64,000 bases of DNA from Clostridiales bacterium (GCA_019423685.1 JAHZAY010000013.1:1-64000), one strand, 5' to 3'; shown: positions 36,167 through 44,806, numbered from the stretch's first letter. Numbers and translations are program-made. Notes: generated by a model not told the origin, from the sequence alone.

Positions 36167-36616
36167 TTACAGCTCGCTTGGTCCATCGTATGGTTCAAAC
36201 TCACCTGGGAAGAGCATCTCCTCTACAATCTGTGCGCAATCCATTACGCAGCCGCGGCAGGAACGCAGACGATCGGTTTTGCCATCGGTTCCGCGCAAAA
36301 CGCTGCAAATCATGCTGCTATTTTTCTGCTCAAAGCGCTTTGCCATCTCTTTGCCCAGATCGAAGGTGGAGAACTTGGATGCAGGTTTTTCCAGGTTGGC
36401 ATCGGAATTTTTCAATCCCGCGAGCATCATCATTGCGCAAACGCTGCCGCAGGTCTGGAACATACCTGCAATGCCCAAGCCGTACGCCTCTGCCGCACGA
36501 AAAGCGGTTTTTTCGTCCATTCCCAGTCTGTCGCAGTAGGTGCAGACTACTGCCTGGCAGCAGTTATATCCATCTTTGTGCTTCTGGGCAGCTTCCCATA
36601 CTTTGCTTCTTTCCAT
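36167..36616 (-). CDS. C_GCAxxG_C_C family redox-type protein
   Basis: A 149-residue, Cys-rich soluble protein. DGYNCCQAV (Cys19/20), then GMFQTCGSVCAMMMLAGL, and C-terminal SCRGCVMDC match the Cys pattern of the C_GCAxxG_C_C family, thought to be redox or metal binding; no function is proven. One position, usually Ala, is Cys here (NCC instead of NCA). The ATG follows AAAAGGAGAATGTAACG. It lies between the tRNA-Sec gene and an SLC13-like transporter on the opposite strand to sel genes. All its Cys positions use TGC/TGT; no TGA is involved. Confidence 0.85.
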   Translation of the reverse strand: MERSKVWEAAQKHKDGYNCCQAVVCTYCDRLGMDEKTAFRAAEAYGLGIAGMFQTCGSVCAMMMLAGLKNSDANLEKPASKFSTFDLGKEMAKRFEQKNSSMICSVLRGTDGKTDRLRSCRGCVMDCAQIVEEMLFPGEFEPYDGPSEL

Positions 36617-36649
36617 CGTTACATTCTCCTTTTGATCCTTTATTTTTTA

Positions 36650-37759
36650 TTATAAACAAATAGCCGCAAATCCATACAGGACAATCAGCATCACAACATT
36701 TGCTGCGGTGAAGATTCCAAGATATTTTAGCGGTTTTGCTCCCGGCGTACGCACATACTGTTTAAAGGAAATGAGGCTTGCAAGCGACGCCACCAGCGTG
36801 CCCAAACCGCCAATGTTGGTTCCCAGCAGCATTCCCTTGGCGTCCTCGGTGAAGTTGGAGAGCAATACTGCCGCTGGCACATTGCTGATCACCTGGCTGG
36901 AAAGGGTCGACCACAGCATCGTGTTCTGCTGCAAGGCTCCCTCCAAAAATTGCTTGACTGCTCCGATCTCTCCGATGTTTCCGGCAAAGATAAAGAAGCA
37001 AACAAAGGTTCCCAACAGCCAATAATCCACCTTCTTGAGCACATCCCGCGCACACAGCAGCATCAAGATCGCTGTGATTGCCAAGGTGATGTGGCTGCTC
37101 AGCAGGTGCAATACCGACAACAAGCTGACCAAAAACAGCAGGACAAACAGGGTCAGTCTCGATTTGCTGCGGATTTTTTCCTTTCGGGTAAACTGCACCT
37201 CAATGGCCTGTTTGTCTCCCACCATGCAGCAGGCCGCCAATAGTATAAAGCTGAGTACAACCACCGGAACGGTAACCGAGAAAAAAGTCCCAGTTGGGAT
37301 GTGGTAGTAACTGCTTAAATACAGGTTTTGGGGATTGCCTACCGGGGTCAGCATGCTGCCGATGTTGGCGGCAATGCTCTGCAAGGTGACCACCCACGCC
37401 AGTTTGTCGCTCTGCCCGGTCAGCTCCAACACCAACACCGCAAATGGGACAAAGGTGATGAGCGAGACGTCGTTTGTGATGAGCATGGCGGAGAAAAACG
37501 GCAACATAACTAAGGTGAGCATCAACATTCTCACACTCTTTTTGCCGGTCAGCAGCTTCTGAGAAAGCACCAAAAAGCTTCCTTCAGCCTGCATTCCCGC
37601 CACCGTCGCCATCAGGCAGAACAGCAGCTCCAATACGCGGAAATCGACATAGCCGGCATAGGCTGCGCTGGGCGGAACAGCAACCATCGAGAGCAGCGCG
37701 CAGATCGCCGATATGACAAAAACCGGCTCGCGCTTAAAAAAAAGTTTTGCTTTCTCCAT
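36650..37759 (-). CDS. SLC13/ArsB-type anion transporter
   Basis: A membrane transporter of about 369 residues with roughly 10-11 hydrophobic helices. Two paired re-entrant-like motifs, MLITNDVSLITFVPFAVL with a nearby LTPVGNPQNLYL, and a later SNVPAAVLLSNF with GTNIGGLGTLVASL, are the hallmarks of the ion-transporter (ArsB/NhaD/DASS) superfamily. The substrate may be a dicarboxylate or other anion. The chosen ATG at 37759 follows GGAGGAAGTGTGACAGAT with a rather long spacing; an upstream in-frame ATG (37822) lies before the ribosome site. It precedes the C_GCAxxG_C_C gene by 33 bases, so both are probably one transcript. Confidence 0.88.
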   Translation of the reverse strand: MEKAKLFFKREPVFVISAICALLSMVAVPPSAAYAGYVDFRVLELLFCLMATVAGMQAEGSFLVLSQKLLTGKKSVRMLMLTLVMLPFFSAMLITNDVSLITFVPFAVLVLELTGQSDKLAWVVTLQSIAANIGSMLTPVGNPQNLYLSSYYHIPTGTFFSVTVPVVVLSFILLAACCMVGDKQAIEVQFTRKEKIRSKSRLTLFVLLFLVSLLSVLHLLSSHITLAITAILMLLCARDVLKKVDYWLLGTFVCFFIFAGNIGEIGAVKQFLEGALQQNTMLWSTLSSQVISNVPAAVLLSNFTEDAKGMLLGTNIGGLGTLVASLASLISFKQYVRTPGAKPLKYLGIFTAANVVMLIVLYGFAAICL

Positions 37760-37842
37760 ATCTGTCACACTTCCTCCAGAAAATTCCTTTAACAGTATAC
37801 CGCGCCTTTTTGCAAAAAACAAGGAAATTGCAAAAATTTAGA

Positions 37843-37873
37843 CAAAAAAAGGGCGCTCCGTTTGGAGCGTCCC
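37843..37873 (-). terminator. Terminator of the ABC exporter operon
   Basis: GGGCGCTCC/GGAGCGTCCC stem followed on the minus strand by T7. Confidence 0.85.
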
Positions 37874-37894
37874 TTCGTGCAAAGGTGCCGTGCA

Positions 37895-39664
37895 TCAATT
37901 AAACTGTGAGGTGTACAGTCCAGCATAAACGCCGCCCTTTTTCATCAACTCTTCGTGGTTGCCCTGTTCGATGATGTCGCCGTGCTGAACAACCAGAATG
38001 GTGTCCGCGTTCTGTACCGTGGACAGGCGGTGCGCGATGACAAAGCAGGTGCGGTCCTTCATCAGGTTGCGCATAGCGTCCTGAATCTGCAACTCGGTAC
38101 GGGTATCGACGTTGGAGGTTGCCTCATCCAAAATCAACATTTTGGCGTCGGAGAGCATCGCGCGGGCAATGGTGAGCATCTGCTTTTGGCCCTGCGAGAT
38201 GTTCAGTCCGTCATCGCTGACGATGGTGTCGTACCCATCTGGCAGTCCCATAATGAAGTTATGGATTTTGGCTGCCTTTGCCGCCGCAATAACCTCCTCG
38301 CGGGATGCACCCGGCCGGCTGAAGGCAATGTTGTCATAGATGCTTCCATAGAACAGCCAAGTGTCCTGCAAAACCATCGTGTAGGCAGCGCGCAAGCTCT
38401 TGCGGGTAATGTCCATGCTGTCGCGCCCCTCCATCAGGATGTGGCCCTTCTGCGGATCATAAAAGCGCATGAGCAGGTTGATGATGGTCGTCTTGCCCGC
38501 TCCGGTAGGACCGACAATGGCAACCAGGCTGCCCGGTTTGGCGTGCAGGTTGAGGTCGTGAATGATGATCTTATCCGGGTCATATCCAAACTGAACCCCC
38601 TGCATCCGTACATCGCCCTTGACATCCTCCAGCTCCGTTGCCTGTGGCAGGTCTGCCGCTTCCGGCTGCTCGTCGATCAGGCGGAATACACGCTCTGCCG
38701 CCGAAGCCGCCGATTGCAGCTCGCTGATGATGTTGGCCATCTCGTTGATTGGTCCGGAAAAGCGGCGGGAATAGAGTACGAAGGACGAAAGGTTGCCCAA
38801 CGATACGCTCCCAGCCAGATACAAGAGGGAACCAAAGATACTGATTAAGGTCAACGAGATGTTGTTGATGAAGTTGACCGATGGACCTACCGTACTGCCG
38901 TAATAGTCAGCCATATAGTAGGCGTCGACCGCCTCGTTGTTCTTGACATCGAAACGTCCAACCATCGTCTCTTCCTGATGATAGGCCTTGGTGGTCTTTT
39001 GTCCAGAGATGATCTCCTCTACAAATCCGTTGAGCTCACCGAGCTTTGCGGATCGCTTGCGGAACAGCGGACGGACCTTCTTGGTTCGATAGATGATAAA
39101 CAGTACCGAAGCCGGAATGGTGAAGGCAAAAACCAGGATCAACGGTGGGGAAATCGACAGCATCATAAAGAAGGAACCAAAAACGGTGATGGTGCTCGCC
39201 GCAATCTGCAACAGGTCGTTGGAGAGCGAGGCGTTGATGGTGTCAATATCGTAAGAGAGGCGGCTGATGATGTCGCCGGTTTGATGGCCGTCGAAGAATC
39301 GTACCGGCAGTTCCAACAATTTATCTACCAGGTCCTTGCGCATCTGATAGGAGATGCGCTGGCTGAGCTTGGTCATCAAAATAGAAAGCACATAGGTCAG
39401 CGCTGAGGAAACAAGATAGAAGATCAGCATCAAAAAGCAGTAGAAAAAGACAAGCTGAAAGTTTGCCGTTCCTGGCTCAGTGCCGATGGCGTCGATGGCA
39501 TAACCGGAGAGCATCGGGCCCAAAAGGGCCAGCAGGTTACTGGCCACCGTCAAAGAGACCGCTCCCAACACCATCCACTTATGCTGAAAGATATAGCGTC
39601 CTAGGCGCAGAATAACATGTCTTTTGCTTCTTTGTTTTTGTAAGGACGGATCTTTTGGTATCAT
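37895..39664 (-). CDS. ABC exporter half-transporter, canonical subunit
   Basis: 589 residues: six-helix membrane domain (about 25-330) followed by an ATPase domain. Walker A GPTGAGKTT, Walker B MLILDEATSNVD with its catalytic Glu, and the H-loop FVIAHRL are intact, while the signature reads NISQGQKQM instead of LSGGQ. This asymmetry is typical of heterodimeric multidrug or lipid exporters (BmrC/D or TM287/288 type). It overlaps the partner gene by 4 bases (ATGA). Controlled by the MarR gene at the head of the operon. Confidence 0.93.
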   Translation of the reverse strand: MIPKDPSLQKQRSKRHVILRLGRYIFQHKWMVLGAVSLTVASNLLALLGPMLSGYAIDAIGTEPGTANFQLVFFYCFLMLIFYLVSSALTYVLSILMTKLSQRISYQMRKDLVDKLLELPVRFFDGHQTGDIISRLSYDIDTINASLSNDLLQIAASTITVFGSFFMMLSISPPLILVFAFTIPASVLFIIYRTKKVRPLFRKRSAKLGELNGFVEEIISGQKTTKAYHQEETMVGRFDVKNNEAVDAYYMADYYGSTVGPSVNFINNISLTLISIFGSLLYLAGSVSLGNLSSFVLYSRRFSGPINEMANIISELQSAASAAERVFRLIDEQPEAADLPQATELEDVKGDVRMQGVQFGYDPDKIIIHDLNLHAKPGSLVAIVGPTGAGKTTIINLLMRFYDPQKGHILMEGRDSMDITRKSLRAAYTMVLQDTWLFYGSIYDNIAFSRPGASREEVIAAAKAAKIHNFIMGLPDGYDTIVSDDGLNISQGQKQMLTIARAMLSDAKMLILDEATSNVDTRTELQIQDAMRNLMKDRTCFVIAHRLSTVQNADTILVVQHGDIIEQGNHEELMKKGGVYAGLYTSQFN

Positions 39665-41376
39665 CCGAAATCCCCTCCCATCTGAGACTCGCTGATTTCG
39701 CGGTAGACTGCACAGTTCTCCATCAGCTGATCGTGGGTTCCATACCCAATTTCTTTACCCTCGTCCAACACCAAGATGTGGTCTGCGTGCAAGATGGAGC
39801 TGACCCTCTGTGCAATGACGATGGTGGTGATGCCGGAATAGTTTTCACGCAGCGCCTGGCGCAGCATAGAGTCGGTCTTGTAATCCAGCGCGCTGGAGGA
39901 ATCGTCCAGAATCAAAATTTCCGAATCGCCGGCCAGGGCTCTGGAGAGCAGCACCCTCTGTTTCTGGCCGCCGCTGAGGTTGGTGCCGCGGGCAGTGACC
40001 ATGTGGGAAAATCTCTCCGGCAAGCCGTCAATAAATTCCATCGCCTGCGCGCTCTTTGCCGCCTGCAAAATGCGCTCGTCTGGAAGCTTGCGGCCAAAAT
40101 CAATATTTTCTCGGATGGTATCGGCAAAGAGGATATCGTTTTGGAATACCACGCCAAACTTGGTGTGCAATTCCTCCGGCGGGATGGAGGAAACTTCTCT
40201 TCCACCGATGCGGATGCTGCCGCTGTCCTTCTCATACAGGCGCATGAGCAGGTTGATGATGGTTGTCTTGCCCGCTCCGGTTGCACCGATGATGCCCAGC
40301 GTCTCGCCCCTCTTTAGTTTGAAGGAGATGTCGTTTACGTTCTTAACCTTTTTGTTTTTATAGGAGAAGTTGACGTGTTCAAAGACAATGTGTTCTTCCT
40401 CGTCGCGCTTTTCCTCGTGTGTGAGGTTGAGATCCTCTGGGGTGTTGAGCACCTCATGAATACGGGTCGCGGAAGCGCTGGCACGGGAATACATTACAAA
40501 GATTCGGGTGATCGAAAGCATCGCGTTCAAAATGATGGTGAAGTAGGACAAGAAGGCGATGATAACACCCGGTTGGGTTGTGCCGCCGTTGACGCGGAAG
40601 GCACCGACAAAAATAACCAGCGTCAGACCGAGATTCAACAGCAGGTTCATCATTGGGTTGGTGATGGCCATTGTCAGCGAAGCTTTGGTGTCGCGGCGGA
40701 CCACCTCATGGTTTACCTGTGCAAAATGTTCTTTCTCCTGCTCAATCTTGGACAGTGCCTTGATGACGCGGATACCAGAAATGTCCTCGCGCACGGTGCG
40801 GACCATGACGTCGATGGCTTTTTGCAGCTCGCCGTACATCGGGATACCCTTGCGGGACACAAGCCAAACAACCAGTGCGATAAACGGCAGTACAGACATC
40901 ATAACCAACGTGAGCACCGGCTCCATCGTCATGGTGATGCAGATGCCACCGAACAGCAGGATCGGCGCACGGATACCCATTCTCTGCATCATGCCGATGA
41001 CCTGGTTGACGTTGTAGGTGTCGGTGGTCAGACGGGACTCAAGCGAAGGAATGGTGAAATAGTCGATCTGGCGGCAGGACAGGTACGAGATCTTTCTGAA
41101 CAGATCGTGGCGCAGCCTGCGGGTGGTATCCCGCGCCACCGAAGCGGCGACCCGATTGGCGTAGATGTTCATCAAAAGCGCAAGGATTGCGCAGATGGTC
41201 ATATACACGCCCCAAATCAAGACCTGTCGTGTGTCCTTGAGCGGGACAATGTTGTCGAGGATATAGGATAACATCCACGGAATCAACAGTTCGGTGATGC
41301 TGCCCAAGAATTTGCTGAGCACGCCCACCGTCATTCTGGGAATATAGGGCTTTAAGTACGGAAAAATTCCTCTCAT
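39661..41376 (-). CDS. ABC exporter half-transporter, degenerate-site subunit
   Basis: 571 residues with a six-helix membrane domain (about 15-320) and an ATPase domain. Walker A GATGAGKTT and signature LSGGQKQRV are canonical, but Walker B reads LILDDSSSALD, with Asp instead of the catalytic Glu, and the H-loop reads VIAQRV with Gln instead of His. It therefore supplies the degenerate half of a heterodimer with the 37895-39664 subunit. It overlaps the MarR gene by 4 bases (ATGA). Substrate unknown; drug or peptide export is usual. Confidence 0.93.
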   Translation of the reverse strand: MRGIFPYLKPYIPRMTVGVLSKFLGSITELLIPWMLSYILDNIVPLKDTRQVLIWGVYMTICAILALLMNIYANRVAASVARDTTRRLRHDLFRKISYLSCRQIDYFTIPSLESRLTTDTYNVNQVIGMMQRMGIRAPILLFGGICITMTMEPVLTLVMMSVLPFIALVVWLVSRKGIPMYGELQKAIDVMVRTVREDISGIRVIKALSKIEQEKEHFAQVNHEVVRRDTKASLTMAITNPMMNLLLNLGLTLVIFVGAFRVNGGTTQPGVIIAFLSYFTIILNAMLSITRIFVMYSRASASATRIHEVLNTPEDLNLTHEEKRDEEEHIVFEHVNFSYKNKKVKNVNDISFKLKRGETLGIIGATGAGKTTIINLLMRLYEKDSGSIRIGGREVSSIPPEELHTKFGVVFQNDILFADTIRENIDFGRKLPDERILQAAKSAQAMEFIDGLPERFSHMVTARGTNLSGGQKQRVLLSRALAGDSEILILDDSSSALDYKTDSMLRQALRENYSGITTIVIAQRVSSILHADHILVLDEGKEIGYGTHDQLMENCAVYREISESQMGGDFG

Positions 41377-41825
41377 GCCTGGCGTTCCCTCCCCTTCAAA
41401 GTTTCTTGCGCCGCTTTTTGCGCGCGTTGAGACAGGATTTCCAGCGCAGCGATCAAGCGCTCGCGCTCTTCATCGCTGAACTCTTCCAGCAGGTACTCGT
41501 TCCACTCCCGCATCACCTGACGGACATGTGGCAGCAATTCCTGCATGCGCTGTGTGGGATAAACCCTCCATACCCGGCGATCAGACTGGTCCTGCTTGCG
41601 CACAATCAGCCCTCTCTCCTCAAGAATGGAGATTTGCCGGGTCACGCTGCTCTTATTGACACAGATTTCCCTGGAGATCTTCTCCTGTGGAATGCCCGGC
41701 TCCCGGCAGATCAACAGGATGTATGGATGCTGGCACTGGGTAATGCCATATCCGCGCAGCTGCCCGCTGTACACAATTTCGTTGCCCCGGACAATGCGGT
41801 TGATGTATTTCATAATCCCATTCAT
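41373..41825 (-). CDS. MarR-family regulator of the ABC exporter
   Basis: A 150-residue winged-helix dimer-forming regulator. The recognition region IPQEKISREICVNKSSVTRQISILEERGLI (about 52-80 overall) and the wing QDQSDRRVWRVYPT are typical MarR. The ATG at 41825 follows AAGGAGGAACCGC; longer in-frame codons reach back through the operator repeats and are unlikely. First gene of a three-gene operon with the two ABC subunits. It probably represses the operon from repeats at 41869-41927, with release by an exported compound. Confidence 0.92.
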   Translation of the reverse strand: MNGIMKYINRIVRGNEIVYSGQLRGYGITQCQHPYILLICREPGIPQEKISREICVNKSSVTRQISILEERGLIVRKQDQSDRRVWRVYPTQRMQELLPHVRQVMREWNEYLLEEFSDEERERLIAALEILSQRAQKAAQETLKGRERQA

Positions 41826-41868
41826 GCGGTTCCTCCTTCCCCGCCACAAAATCTGCGGCATAAAATAG

Positions 41869-41927
41869 TTGCGCCGGCAAAGGTTGATATGCGCAAAAGT
41901 TGATGTGCGCAAAGGTTGCCGGTGCAA
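41869..41927. promoter_or_regulatory. Triple direct repeat within an inverted repeat, probable MarR operator
   Basis: Three contiguous units of about 16 bp, AAAGGTTGATATGCGC (41879-41894), AAAAGTTGATGTGCGC (41895-41910) and AAAGGTTGCCGGTGC (41911-41925), are framed by TTGCGCCGGCAA and TTGCCGGTGCAA, which are inverted repeats with one mismatch. They lie in the 5' leader of the MarR gene, just downstream of its promoter. Confidence 0.6.
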
Positions 41928-41939
41928 CTTATATGTATT

Positions 41940-41967
41940 ATTATACACCCCTCCTGTTAAAAATCAA
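41940..41967 (-). promoter_or_regulatory. Promoter of the MarR-ABC operon
   Basis: On the minus strand: TTGATT, 16 nt, TATAAT. Confidence 0.65.
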
Positions 41968-42073
41968 GCAATGAATCGTCCATAATTTAAGCGAAAACTT
42001 TGGTCAAAAAATCAATTGAAAATCGCTGCTATTTCACATCCCTTATCGCTGGCTCTATAACAATTTGTCCAAA

Positions 42074-42110
42074 CAAAAAAGTCCAAAGCACATTTGATGT
42101 GCTTTGGACT
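42074..42110 (-). terminator. Terminator of the flavin reductase gene
   Basis: GTCCAAAGCACAT/ATGTGCTTTGGAC stem followed on the minus strand by T6. Confidence 0.85.
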
Positions 42111-42134
42111 TGCCCATTTCATTATTTTTTTCTG

Positions 42135-42704
42135 TTATTTCATAAATTTTGTTCCGCTGTTCCAAGCCTGGCCGACCTTTTCGCCTACCTTGTAGTAACC
42201 GTTGCGAACCTGATCAAATACAAAGGCGTTGAGCTTTTCTGGAATGATTCTTCCCTTTTCATCCAGTACCTTCTCGTCTGCCAGGACGTTGACGATCTCG
42301 CCCAGGACGCGGAAGCCATACGCGGTGTGCTCCAGCGCAGCAACTTTGCACTCCAAAGTCAACGGGTATTCCTCGATTACCGGCGCATCTACTCTGCTGC
42401 TCTTGACGGCGTGCATGCCGGTGCGCTCAAATTTGTCCTCCATCTTGTTGCCGCTGGCGATGCCGAAAAAGTCGGACTCCTCCAGGTGGTCCAGATCGGC
42501 TACGCTCAGGGTGAAGGCCATCCGCTCTTTGATGTTCTGGGTGGTCTTGTGATCTTCGTCAATGTTCAGCGCCACCATGTTATTTGCGCAAACGCCGCCC
42601 CAGGCCATGTTCATGACATCGACCTTATCGTTTTCGCCGTAGGTCGCGATCATCAAAACAGGCATTGGGAAAGTGTATGGTTTTACACCGAGATCTTTTT
42701 TCAT
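42135..42704 (-). CDS. Flavin reductase / flavoredoxin-family FMN protein
   Basis: A 189-residue FMN-binding split-barrel protein. PMPVLMIATYGENDKVDVMNMAWGGVCANN (near the start) and MAFTLSVADLDHLEESDFFGIASG are typical of flavoredoxin-like flavin reductases that shuttle electrons in anaerobes. The ATG at 42704 follows TTGGAGGAATTGTT; an in-frame ATG 24 bases earlier is before the ribosome site. Divergent from an HxlR-family regulator, a common pairing in which the regulator responds to redox or electrophile stress. The leader carries a GCTGTC/GGACAGC hairpin similar to the one at 15-34. Confidence 0.88.
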   Translation of the reverse strand: MKKDLGVKPYTFPMPVLMIATYGENDKVDVMNMAWGGVCANNMVALNIDEDHKTTQNIKERMAFTLSVADLDHLEESDFFGIASGNKMEDKFERTGMHAVKSSRVDAPVIEEYPLTLECKVAALEHTAYGFRVLGEIVNVLADEKVLDEKGRIIPEKLNAFVFDQVRNGYYKVGEKVGQAWNSGTKFMK

Positions 42705-42774
42705 AACAATTCCTCCAACTAAACGCAAATTTTTTCGCGCTGTCTCTGGACAGCTCGCCTGTCTTTATGATAAT

Positions 42775-42835
42775 ATAATCTCAGAACAAATACAAGTACT
42801 GATATTTTTGTTAGATACTTACTTTTAAGAAAGCA
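42775..42835. promoter_or_regulatory. Divergent control region, flavin reductase / HxlR gene
   Basis: AT-rich. A leftward promoter reads TTGTAT, 17 nt, TATCAT. ACAAGTACTGATA and TAGATACTTACTT form an imperfect inverted repeat near 42798-42832, a plausible HxlR operator. Confidence 0.45.
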
Positions 42836-42859
42836 TTATTTGGAAAGCGAGGCGATTGG

Positions 42860-43234
42860 ATGATCTCCAAATACATCGAACACGCAAACTTTGAGGATAC
42901 CGGTTTCAGCTACACGTTGTCGCTGATCTCCGGCAAGTATAAGATGGTGATTCTCTACTGCTTGATGGAGTTTGAGCCGGTGCGCTTTAACGCTCTGCGC
43001 CGCTACCTCAAAAGGGTTTCCGATAAAACGCTCAGCCAAAATCTCAAGGAGCTCGAGCAGGACGGGTTGATCCACAAAACCATCTACCCACAGATTCCCC
43101 CCAAGGTAGAATACACCCTCACAGAGCGCGGAAAATCGCTGATGAAGGTGCTGGACGAGCTGTGCACCTGGGGAGAAGCCAACCGCGACTGGGCACCTCC
43201 ACAAAGCGATTGCAATAATTCTGATGCTGGATAA
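42860..43234 (+). CDS. HxlR-family transcriptional regulator
   Basis: A 124-residue winged-helix regulator. SLISGKYKMVILYCLMEFEPVRFNALRR (about 23-50), then SDKTLSQNLKELEQDGLI and YPQIPPKVEYTLTERGKSL match the HxlR domain. Many HxlR proteins sense thiol stress through an N-terminal Cys; here the only Cys in that region is Cys36 (ILYCLM), so such sensing is uncertain. The ATG follows GGAAAGCGAGGCGATTGG. Divergent from the flavin reductase gene, its likely target. Confidence 0.9.
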   Translation: MISKYIEHANFEDTGFSYTLSLISGKYKMVILYCLMEFEPVRFNALRRYLKRVSDKTLSQNLKELEQDGLIHKTIYPQIPPKVEYTLTERGKSLMKVLDELCTWGEANRDWAPPQSDCNNSDAG

Positions 43235-43331
43235 TCCCAATTGCTTTCGTGCATTTTAGACGAATTTTCCTTTGGATGTGTGCAGATATGCTTCTGCATG
43301 ACAGTTCCAACCGCTCGAAAAAAGAAAAGTA

Positions 43332-43361
43332 TTGCCATAAAATAGGCAAATGTATTATAAT
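43332..43361 (+). promoter_or_regulatory. Promoter of the NCS2 permease gene
   Basis: TTGCCA, 18 nt, TATAAT. The transcript would begin at about 43367. Confidence 0.7.
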
Positions 43362-43364
43362 AAG

Positions 43365-43420
43365 GCCGGTGAGCTTCTCTACGGCAAACAGGGGAAGCCT
43401 TGCCGGCAATATTTTTATTT
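43365..43420 (+). promoter_or_regulatory. Structured leader of the NCS2 permease gene, possible riboswitch
   Basis: At the very 5' end of the transcript, GCCGG (43365-43369) pairs with CCGGC (43403-43407), enclosing an internal loop and a second stem GCTTCTC (43373-43379) with GGGAAGC (43392-43398), one G-U pair, capped by a 12-nt loop with TACGGCAAACAG. AATATTTTTATTTT follows. It does not match the known purine riboswitch core as I remember it. It may sense a purine or act as an attenuator. Confidence 0.45.
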
Positions 43421-43450
43421 TGTCCTACTATTTTAAGGAAGGTGAGCATT

Positions 43451-44806
43451 TTGGAGAGTTTCTTTAAACTCAAGGAAAACAACACGACCGTTGGCAAGGA
43501 AGTTGTCGCAGGCCTGACAACCTTCTTCGCGATGGCGTACATCATCGCGGTCAACCCAACCCTTCTGAGCCAGTCTGGCATGGAGTGGGGAGCAGTCTTT
43601 CTCGCAACCATCATCGCGTCGATTATCGGCACACTGGTCATGGGCCTTGTAGCCAATGTCCCGTATGCGCTGGCTCCCGGCATGGGCCTCAACGCCTTTT
43701 TTGTCTACACTGTCTGCGCAACTTTGGGATTCACCTGGCAGCAGGCACTGTCGATGGTCTTTCTGTGCGGTGTCATCAACATTGTGATCACCGTAACCAA
43801 AATCCGCAAATACATCATCAAGGCCATTCCGCACAGCCTGCAAAATGCAATCGGCGGCGGTATCGGCATCTTTGTCGGCTACATCGGCCTGCTCAACGTC
43901 GGCATCCTGACTTTTGATTCCGGCGTACCCGCTCTGGCCACCCTGAATCAGCCTTCCTTCTGGCTGTTCCTCATCGGCCTTGTGCTCACCATCATCCTGC
44001 TGGTCTGCAAGGTGAAGGGTGCCATCCTCATCGGCATCGTCGTTACCGCTCTGCTGGGCATTCCGATGGGCGTCACCGTCACCACAGAGACGGTCAGCTT
44101 CACCGAAGCTTGCAAACAGCTGCCAACTACCTTCTGCGCCATCTTCACAAGCGCCGGCCTGCCATCCCTCTTCTCGGATGTCACCAAGCTGCCACTTGTT
44201 CTGATCACCATCTTCTCGTTTAGCCTGTCCGATACCTTCGACACCATCGGCACCTTCATTGGTACCGGTCGCCGCACCGGCATCTTCAGCGAAGAGGACG
44301 AGAAAGCCATGGAAACCACTCCTGGCTTCCACTCCAAGATGGATAAAGCGCTGTTCGCTGACTCGATCGCAACCTCGATCGGCGCAATCCTCGGCACCTC
44401 CAACACCACCACCTATGTAGAGAGCGCAGCCGGCATCGGCGCAGGCGGCCGCACCGGTCTGACCAGCGTCGTAGTCGCAATCTGCTTTGCCATCAGCGCC
44501 TTCTTGGCAACCTTTGTCAGCGCGGTTCCTTTTGCTGCTACCGCTCCAGCTCTGGTTGTAGTCGGCATTATGATGATGTCCTCCTTCCGCGAAATCCATT
44601 GGGATGACTTTGACGAAGCAGTACCAGCATACTTTGCGGGTGTCTTTATGGCGCTGTGCTACAGCATCTCCTACGGCATCGCTGCTGGATTCATCTTCTA
44701 CTGCATCACCAAGGTTTGCAAAAAACAAGCTAAACAGGTTCATCCAATCCTTTGGGTTGCAACCATCCTGTTTGTCATCAACTTTGTTTTGCTGGCAGTT
44801 ATCTAA
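43451..44806 (+). CDS. NCS2-family purine permease (AzgA/PbuG-like)
   Basis: A 451-residue membrane permease for hypoxanthine, guanine or adenine, with about 12-13 hydrophobic segments. VGKEVVAGLTTFFAMAYIIAVNP near the start, FVGYIGLLNVGI, and the substrate-site region SFSLSDTFDTIGTFIGTG with ILGTSNTTTYVESAAGIGAGGRTGL match AzgA-type members of NCS2. The start is TTG at 43451, after AAGGAAGGTGAGCAT; no ATG fits. Own promoter, structured leader and terminator. Confidence 0.92.
   Translation: MESFFKLKENNTTVGKEVVAGLTTFFAMAYIIAVNPTLLSQSGMEWGAVFLATIIASIIGTLVMGLVANVPYALAPGMGLNAFFVYTVCATLGFTWQQALSMVFLCGVINIVITVTKIRKYIIKAIPHSLQNAIGGGIGIFVGYIGLLNVGILTFDSGVPALATLNQPSFWLFLIGLVLTIILLVCKVKGAILIGIVVTALLGIPMGVTVTTETVSFTEACKQLPTTFCAIFTSAGLPSLFSDVTKLPLVLITIFSFSLSDTFDTIGTFIGTGRRTGIFSEEDEKAMETTPGFHSKMDKALFADSIATSIGAILGTSNTTTYVESAAGIGAGGRTGLTSVVVAICFAISAFLATFVSAVPFAATAPALVVVGIMMMSSFREIHWDDFDEAVPAYFAGVFMALCYSISYGIAAGFIFYCITKVCKKQAKQVHPILWVATILFVINFVLLAVI

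Noticed and set aside
36060..36539. Frames crossing the tRNA-Sec 3' end and the terminators
   Set aside because: They run through the tRNA and two hairpins and overlap the well-supported C_GCAxxG_C_C gene.
42775..43692. Minus-strand frames over the HxlR gene and the NCS2 leader
   Set aside because: They are antisense to the HTH-bearing HxlR gene or run through the promoter and structured leader, without ribosome sites.
43433..44743. A long minus-strand frame opposite the NCS2 permease
   Set aside because: Antisense to a clear membrane protein; the translation is an Asp/Gly/Ala-rich low-complexity mirror without any domain.
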